From FW021-bin31 sp964467635 (lineage in GTDB: Bacteria; Bacteroidota; Bacteroidia; Chitinophagales; Chitinophagaceae), in assembly GCA_964467635.1 (NCBI GenBank), contig CAYXRN010000006.1:1-56180 (forward strand): DNA of 56,180 bases. The letters run 5' to 3'. The notes under the pieces were generated by a model. That model saw nothing but the letters and a program-made list of their open reading frames with translations, was not told where the DNA came from and made no database searches. The stretch's first letter is position 1, and each line of letters opens with the position of its first letter. This document shows positions 51,462 to 56,180 of the stretch, piece after piece. A program made the position numbers and the translations under genes.

Positions 51462-53138
51462 ATGAGCAGAAAAAAAATTTCTCGTAAACAAGCCTTGAAG
51501 CAACTGGGGGGACTCGCCCTGGGATCCCAATTATTACTTCCGCTAACAGCTTCCGGCAGAGCAACGTTAAAAATTTCAGCGCCCGAACCAAAAAAAGCGC
51601 CACTCAAAAACCACAAACAGCCCCACATCATCTTCATCATGACCGATCAACAGCGGGCCGATGCGCTGGGCTGCGCTGGAAATCCCGATGTTATTACCCC
51701 GCATATAGATGCTTTAGCCGGCGAAGGGACCCTGTTTACCCAAACCTACAGCCCTGTTCCCAGTTGTACGCCGGCACGCAGCTGCCTGCTTACAGGGATG
51801 GAACCCTGGCACAATGGCATGCTGGGCTATTCCAGAGTAGCCCGAAAATACAAATATGAACTGCCAAGGATGATAAAAGAAGGTGGATACTACACCTTCT
51901 GTATAGGTAAAAACCATTGGTACCCGCAAAAATCACTGCATGGGTTTAATGGCGCTTTGGTGGATGAAAGTGGAAGAATTGAACAGGATGGGTTTATCAG
52001 TGATTATCGTGACTGGTTCAAGCTGGAGGCACCGGGCAAGAACCCGGACAAAACAGGCATAGGCTGGAACAGCAGGTTGGCGGCTCCCTTTGCCTTGGAT
52101 GAAAGACTACATCCTACCCATTGGATCGGGCAAACCGCTGCGGACTTTATTGGCCGTTACGATGTAGATGCACCGCTATTCCTAAAGGTTTCGTTCGAAC
52201 GCCCACACAGTCCCTATGATCCGCCGCAACGTAGCCTGGACCGTTATAAAGACATCACGGTGAAGGGGCCGGCGATTGGCAATTGGGAGGGGAAAATCTA
52301 TAACTATCCCGATACGGATAAACCCATACCCACTACGGGACCGGTCACTGCCGCTTTTGGTGACTTTGGGGAAGCGCAGGTAAAAGCGGCTAAAAAACAT
52401 TACTACGCCAATATTACCTTCATAGATGATCAGGTAGGAAAAATTGTAGATAAGCTGAAGGAAAGAGGCATGTACGACAACACCTTGATTTGCTTTTTAT
52501 CTGATCACGGAGATGAAATGGGCGATCATTATCACTGGCGTAAAACATTTCCTTATCAGGGGTCCGTACACATTCCCCTGATTATAAAGGCACCCAAAAA
52601 CTTGCGATTAAAGTCAAATAACACAATAGATCATCCCGTTGGCATTCAGGATATATTGCCCACTTTTTTGGCTGCCTCCGGGCAAACCATACCCGAAGAT
52701 ATGGACGGAAAAAATGTGTTGGAATTAATGAACGGAAATACAAGCGGTTGGAGAAAATACATCGGGATGGAACATGCCACCTGTTATTTCAAGAACAATT
52801 ACTGGGCTGCTGTTACTGACGGAAGGCGAAAGTATATCTTTCACTTCGCTACGGGGCAGGAACAATTTTTCAACCTGGAAAAAGACCCCCAGGAAAACAA
52901 TGACCTCATTGACCAGGTGTCGGCTGCAAAAGAGATTGCCGAATGGCGCGGTAACCTGGTAGATTATCTGCAGGAGCGCGGAGCCGGGTTTGTCCAGGAC
53001 GGGAGACCGGTAAAGCGTACGAAGACCATGCTGCTCAGTCCCAATTATCCAGATGATGACAAGGGTAAAAAAGGATGGCTTCCTTATTGGAAGAAGCAGG
53101 AAAGACACAGTTTTACGGTGAAAACCGCAGAACCATAA
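51462..53138 (+). CDS. Sulfatase family protein (formylglycine type)
   Basis: Exported 558-residue type I sulfatase, hydrolysing a sulfate ester of unknown substrate; Bacteroidota sulfatases often act on sulfated glycans. The N-terminus MSRKKISRKQALKQLGGLAL then LLLPLTASG is Tat-like (RK rather than RR). The alkaline phosphatase-like core starts at PHIIFIMTDQQRADALG with metal ligand D62. The activation motif is C-T-P-A-R at about residue 102 (PSCTPARS), the Cys to be oxidised to formylglycine. LSDHGDEMGDH carries further metal ligands. No sulfatase-maturating enzyme is coded in the window; GldK only shares that fold. Confidence 0.93.
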   Translation: MSRKKISRKQALKQLGGLALGSQLLLPLTASGRATLKISAPEPKKAPLKNHKQPHIIFIMTDQQRADALGCAGNPDVITPHIDALAGEGTLFTQTYSPVPSCTPARSCLLTGMEPWHNGMLGYSRVARKYKYELPRMIKEGGYYTFCIGKNHWYPQKSLHGFNGALVDESGRIEQDGFISDYRDWFKLEAPGKNPDKTGIGWNSRLAAPFALDERLHPTHWIGQTAADFIGRYDVDAPLFLKVSFERPHSPYDPPQRSLDRYKDITVKGPAIGNWEGKIYNYPDTDKPIPTTGPVTAAFGDFGEAQVKAAKKHYYANITFIDDQVGKIVDKLKERGMYDNTLICFLSDHGDEMGDHYHWRKTFPYQGSVHIPLIIKAPKNLRLKSNNTIDHPVGIQDILPTFLAASGQTIPEDMDGKNVLELMNGNTSGWRKYIGMEHATCYFKNNYWAAVTDGRRKYIFHFATGQEQFFNLEKDPQENNDLIDQVSAAKEIAEWRGNLVDYLQERGAGFVQDGRPVKRTKTMLLSPNYPDDDKGKKGWLPYWKKQERHSFTVKTAEP

Positions 53139-53287
53139 TAAGGGAAAGAGCTAAGGGCTGTTAACTGATTAACAAACACAAGATGAGCATACTTGGTTTA
53201 ACTTCAGCAACAGCACGTATTCCAACCATTTCATTAGGCACATTCGTCTGGTTGTATTTCAGGGCGCTTTTTATAAAACAGTGCGTA

Positions 53288-53320
53288 AACCCCATCCATC
53301 GCTTTAGCGTGAATGGGATG
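53288..53320 (-). repeat. IS200/IS605 right-end-like hairpin
   Basis: CCCAT (53291-53295) pairs with ATGGG (53313-53317), and CGC (53300-53302) with GCG (53307-53309), around a TTTA loop, with a small internal bulge. Such subterminal imperfect hairpins mark the ends of IS200/IS605 elements. It lies about 10 bases beyond the stop of the transposase remnant, where a right end is expected. Confidence 0.5.
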
Positions 53321-53327
53321 TAAGCGA

Positions 53328-53444
53328 CTAACCTTGCGAAAGAATATATTGACGTATTGTTTCTGGTGATGCTTCACCTATTGAGCAAACGAAGAAACCA
53401 TCTGACCATAATATTTTGCGATACCGCCGAAGGGGAAAGATACC
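53328..53444 (-). pseudogene. C-terminal remnant of an IS200/IS605 (Y1) transposase
   Basis: On the minus strand 38 codons run from 53444 to a TAG at 53328-53330, with a TAA in frame just upstream. The peptide includes RRYRKILWSDGFFVCSIG then EASPETIRQYILSQG, closely similar to the end of Y1 transposases, where W-S-D-G-Y/F-F is followed by ETI.kYI..Q. The tyrosine of QYI is probably the catalytic one. Only the C-terminal fragment remains, and it is followed on the minus strand by a right-end-like hairpin. The HUH half is not recognisable in the upstream 130 bases, which are degraded. Confidence 0.7.
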
Positions 53445-53577
53445 TTACCACAATGGGCCCCGATGAAGTCAAAAGGTATCTGACCGGATTTACCAGCCGA
53501 ATTCTTGTCTTGCTCCCATATACGGGAAGCATTGATGTTGCCTTGTCCCTATAGCAAGTATGCCGTGAGCAAACAGA

Positions 53578-54507
53578 TCACAACTGCAGGATCACCCACA
53601 ACGAAGCTACAGAAATAAAGCCCCATAGCAAGAGGCCTAACAGCAATGGTCGCCAGCCAACGGCTTTTATCTTTTCTATCGACAGGCTGGCTCCTATCAG
53701 AAATAAAGTTAAAACCAATAGTGCCTTTGAGACCCTGGTAATGCCGGTTGTCAACCAGGGAGCTATAGGAAAACAGCTATTGACCAGCATCGCTACGATA
53801 AACAGGCCGATAAACCAGGGAATGGCTATTTTTTTCTTCTTATTTCTGAAAAACAGCATGGTAACCACTGCCACAGGGACAATCCATAAAGTCCTTGCCA
53901 GTTTTACCGTAGTAGCTATCAGCAACGCTTCTTTTCCATAAGCAGAGGCCGCACCTACCACAGAACTGGTATCCTGAATAGCAATAGCGCTCCACAAACC
54001 AAATTGATATTGTGACAGGTTCAATGCATGGCCGATAATAGGAAATATGATTAAGGCTATGGAATTAAGGGCAAATACGGTTCCCAGGGCTACGGACATA
54101 TCTTTTTCACCGGCGTTGACAACTGGTGCAATGGCCGCAATCGCACTGCCACCGCAAATGGCGGTACCCGAAGATACCAGGTGGGTAGTACGGGCGTTGA
54201 TCTTAAATACCCTCCCCAGGAAAGTGCCCAGTAACAGTATGGCACAAATAGAAAAAACCGTCAATTCAAAACCCCTTTCCCCGCTTTGCAACGCTTGTCC
54301 GACATTCATTCCAAAGCCCAATCCTACCACAGCTGCTTTTAATAACCAGTTGGTCGCTTTATGGTTGTATTTTAGGAACGGGTGCCCCCAGCATGCAGCA
54401 AATAGAAAACCGGCTAATAAGGCAATAGGCGCACTAATAACAGGGGTCAGGCAACCCATCATTAAAAGGACAAATGCTGTTTTTTTTAAAATTGTTTTAT
54501 GGCTCAT
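53578..54507 (-). CDS. YeiH family putative sulfate exporter
   Basis: A 309-residue inner-membrane protein with about ten hydrophobic segments, of the UPF0324/YeiH family (predicted sulfate exporter, function not firmly shown). The signature GTAICGGSAIAAIAPVVNA near residue 113 and QDTSSVVGAASAYG are typical. An N-terminal membrane segment and a PxxxxP motif at GCLTPVIS follow. It reads the same way as the LysR gene 66 bases upstream, the usual pairing for this family, so it is probably under its control. Confidence 0.88.
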   Translation of the reverse strand: MSHKTILKKTAFVLLMMGCLTPVISAPIALLAGFLFAACWGHPFLKYNHKATNWLLKAAVVGLGFGMNVGQALQSGERGFELTVFSICAILLLGTFLGRVFKINARTTHLVSSGTAICGGSAIAAIAPVVNAGEKDMSVALGTVFALNSIALIIFPIIGHALNLSQYQFGLWSAIAIQDTSSVVGAASAYGKEALLIATTVKLARTLWIVPVAVVTMLFFRNKKKKIAIPWFIGLFIVAMLVNSCFPIAPWLTTGITRVSKALLVLTLFLIGASLSIEKIKAVGWRPLLLGLLLWGFISVASLWVILQL

Positions 54508-54573
54508 ACCGAATCATTTAGTTGCAAAGATGCAATGAAATGACCCCGGAGCACCATCATTATTTGTTATCCG

Positions 54574-55476
54574 CTATTCACTTTGTTTATAGTGCAACAG
54601 GCAGAATTGTTTAAACCGGGATAAAACAACGCTGTGTTGTCCATGAAGGGAAACAAACTGGAAGGTTCGATTGATCTCGGTTTCGGCTATATCTATTATT
54701 TGCAGCTGACCAGTTGAAAGCTCTTGTATGATGGTATGAACCGACAGGAATGCAAAAGCATCGGAATACAGCAAATATTTTTTTACGCTTTCCGTACTCC
54801 CCAATTCAATAACCACCTGTAGATCTTTTTCTGAAATATTTTTCTGTTTTAGGGTATTCAATACTACATCCAAGGTTCCTGAGCCTCTTTCCCTGAGAAC
54901 CAGGGGAAGGTTCTTTAACTGCTCTTCCCTGATGCCGCCTTCTTTTAGAGATTGGTTCCTCGTATGCGTTACCAGCACAATTTCATCTTCAATAAACGGC
55001 TCATAATGCAATAGTGGATTAAGGGCCTGTCCTTCTATAATCCCTATATCGATTGTCTGATCGGATACACGCTGTTCAATTTCCCGAGTATTCGCATTTT
55101 GCAGGTGGAGGTGCGTTTGTGGATGTGCCTTTTTAAATCGGGCTAAAATAGCAGGTAAAATATATTGCGCTACCGTCGTGCTGGCGCCTATTCTCAATTG
55201 CCCCGATAAATTATTCTGCAAAGCTTTTATCTCCGTATCAAACTCTTCATACAACATCATGATTTTCCGGGTATAGTCCATCAACAATTCCCCTTCTTTG
55301 GTCAGGCTGATGTGATTGCCATGCCTGTGAAAAAGCGGTTTTTGGATGTTTTTTTCCAACTCATTGATATGCCGTGTCACGGCTGGTTGTGAAATATAGA
55401 GGATCCTTGCTGCGGCCGTAAAACTCAATTGTGATGCTACGGTCTGAAAAACCTTGAGTCTGAAATCAGTGATCAT
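54574..55476 (-). CDS. LysR-family transcriptional regulator
   Basis: A 300-residue regulator. The N-terminal winged HTH is FQTVASQLSFTAAARILYIS followed by QPAVTRHINELEKNI, the LysR consensus. The C-terminal substrate-binding domain includes GQLRIGASTTVAQYILPAIL and IDIGIIEGQ. It precedes the YeiH-like gene and is likely to control it, in response to a sulfur compound or another small molecule, by analogy with CysB/YeiE-type regulators. That is inference. The ATG at 55476 sits 22 bases from the stop of the TMEM175 gene. Confidence 0.93.
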   Translation of the reverse strand: MITDFRLKVFQTVASQLSFTAAARILYISQPAVTRHINELEKNIQKPLFHRHGNHISLTKEGELLMDYTRKIMMLYEEFDTEIKALQNNLSGQLRIGASTTVAQYILPAILARFKKAHPQTHLHLQNANTREIEQRVSDQTIDIGIIEGQALNPLLHYEPFIEDEIVLVTHTRNQSLKEGGIREEQLKNLPLVLRERGSGTLDVVLNTLKQKNISEKDLQVVIELGSTESVKKYLLYSDAFAFLSVHTIIQELSTGQLQIIDIAETEINRTFQFVSLHGQHSVVLSRFKQFCLLHYKQSE

Positions 55477-55498
55477 GAGGCAAAGATATTCATTTCCG

Positions 55499-56071
55499 CT
55501 ATTGCGATACCTTTTCCATCCGCTTGTCAGGAATAAACCAAAGTACTGCTACCAACACATATAAGGCGATGCCGGCCGGCGGAAACAGGAAGGAGAGCAT
55601 AATTCCTGCGGCGTAAAGGGCCATGGACAGTACCTGTTTTTTATCTCGCTTGTAGGCGGCAGCCACTTTGGACGCTTTGCCTTCCACTTTTACAATGGTT
55701 CTTGTCATAATCAACCAGGATAAGGCCGCCATAAATAAGACAAACCCATATACCGCCGTAGGAATTTTCGTAAAGTGATTTTCTCCCATCCAGGCGGTAG
55801 CAAAGGGCATCAAGGACAACCAGAAAAGCAAGTGCAGGTTCGTCCACAAGACACTGCCATTTATTTTCTCCACTATCTGCATCAGATGATGATGATTATT
55901 CCAGTAAATACCTACGTAAATGAAACTGACAATATAAGTCAGCAATACCGGAATAACCGGCTGTATGTCGTGCCAGGAAGTGCCATCCGGTACATTCAAC
56001 TCCAATACCATAATGGTGATGATAATGGCCATAACGCCATCGCTAAATGCTTCCAGGCGGGAGGTATGCAT
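55499..56071 (-). CDS. TMEM175-type potassium channel-like protein
   Basis: A 190-residue inner-membrane protein with about four to six hydrophobic segments. The N-terminal SRLEAFSDGVMAIIITIMVLEL holds the R-x-x-x-F-S-D signature of the bacterial TMEM175 family (DUF1211), which forms tetrameric, weakly K+-selective channels. The histidine-rich YWNNHHHLMQIVEKI follows helix 2. Lies 22 bases before the LysR gene on the same strand; whether that is functional is unknown. Confidence 0.9.
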   Translation of the reverse strand: MHTSRLEAFSDGVMAIIITIMVLELNVPDGTSWHDIQPVIPVLLTYIVSFIYVGIYWNNHHHLMQIVEKINGSVLWTNLHLLFWLSLMPFATAWMGENHFTKIPTAVYGFVLFMAALSWLIMTRTIVKVEGKASKVAAAYKRDKKQVLSMALYAAGIMLSFLFPPAGIALYVLVAVLWFIPDKRMEKVSQ

Positions 56072-56107
56072 AAATTTATCCTTTTTTTTAAATTCAAATG
56101 TGAACTG

Positions 56108-56180
56108 CTACCCATTTGCTAAAGACAAAGGAGCTTCGGACTTCAACACCTTGCGCTTCTTTTCAGAAGCCTTATTGAAG
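56108..56180 (-). CDS. Possible 3' end of a gene entering from the right edge
   Basis: On the minus strand 23 open codons end in a TAG at 56108-56110 (ending SEAPLSLANG, with a Lys-rich run SEKKRK). It may be the C-terminus of a protein coded beyond the window. It is too short to identify, and chance cannot be ruled out. Confidence 0.3.
   Translation of the reverse strand, partial: FNKASEKKRKVLKSEAPLSLANG

Noticed and set aside
53357..53554. Plus-strand 65-codon frame in the sulfatase-YeiH gap
   Set aside because: It overlaps, on the other strand, the clear C-terminal transposase remnant (53328-53444). It has no recognisable motif and no promoter box, so it is most likely a chance frame.
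1..56180. CRISPR array, toxin-antitoxin, prophage or phage-defence island
   Set aside because: No regularly spaced direct repeats and no Cas, toxin, integrase, phage structural or known defence genes were recognised in any annotated frame.

Overview
The window looks like chromosomal DNA of a Bacteroidota bacterium, probably Chitinophagaceae or a near relative. The main evidence is a complete gldK-gldL-gldM-gldN cluster (type IX secretion / gliding motility core), two SusC/OAR-type TonB-dependent receptors with N-terminal CarboxypepD_reg-like domains, DUF4254 and DUF4271 proteins, and a recurring promoter element TAnnTTTG, the Bacteroidota -7 box, directly upstream of many starts. Shine-Dalgarno sequences are mostly absent, as expected for the phylum. 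Species-level placement is not possible from the sequence alone.

Layout. 1-114: remnant of an IS200/IS605 transposase running off the left edge. 231-5808: housekeeping block of folA, mnmA, a DUF4254/glycosyltransferase-9 pair, an MFS exporter and upp. 5942-13208 (minus strand): island of Tat-exported or lipoprotein redox enzymes (two Gfo/Idh/MocA oxidoreductases, a GMC oxidoreductase with its small subunit, and a DUF1080 hydrolase with HEAT-like repeats). Its content matches the recently described 3-keto-glycoside route of sugar breakdown. 13331-18247: a TolC / DevC-like permease / lipoprotein HlyD adaptor / ATPase export system, transcribed away from a MarR-type regulator; a perfect palindrome sits between the two promoters. 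18295-23398: FGGY gluconokinase-like gene followed closely by prpD-prpB-prpC (methylcitrate cycle). 23426-28761 (minus): gldK-L-M-N and a beta-carbonic anhydrase. 29064-32141 (minus): hemD-like gene, DUF4271 membrane protein and hflX. 33k-36.2k (minus): a three-gene surface locus of a small Cys/His-rich exported protein, a TonB-dependent receptor and a BNR-repeat lipoprotein with a CQCC motif, which I read as a possible metal-uptake system. 36283-42240: quinone-oxidoreductase-like MDR protein, DedA protein, PIF1-like helicase with a C-terminal HTH, and a KstD-like flavoprotein. 42358-46945: tRNA-Leu(UAG), then tig-clpP-clpP-clpX and a small helical protein. 47144-50750 (minus): siderophore receptor and PepSY reductase. 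50926-53138: dtd and a sulfatase. 53.2-53.45 kb: a second IS200/IS605 remnant with a right-end-like hairpin. 53578-56071 (minus): YeiH-like transporter, LysR regulator and a TMEM175-type channel.

Most of the window is ordinary core chromosome. The parts most worth following up are the 3-keto-sugar island, the receptor / CQCC-lipoprotein / small Cys-His protein locus, the palindrome-controlled exporter, the FGGY kinase placed in front of the methylcitrate genes, and the two decayed fragments of one transposase subfamily at opposite ends of the window. I did not find a CRISPR array, prophage, toxin-antitoxin pair or recognisable defence island.
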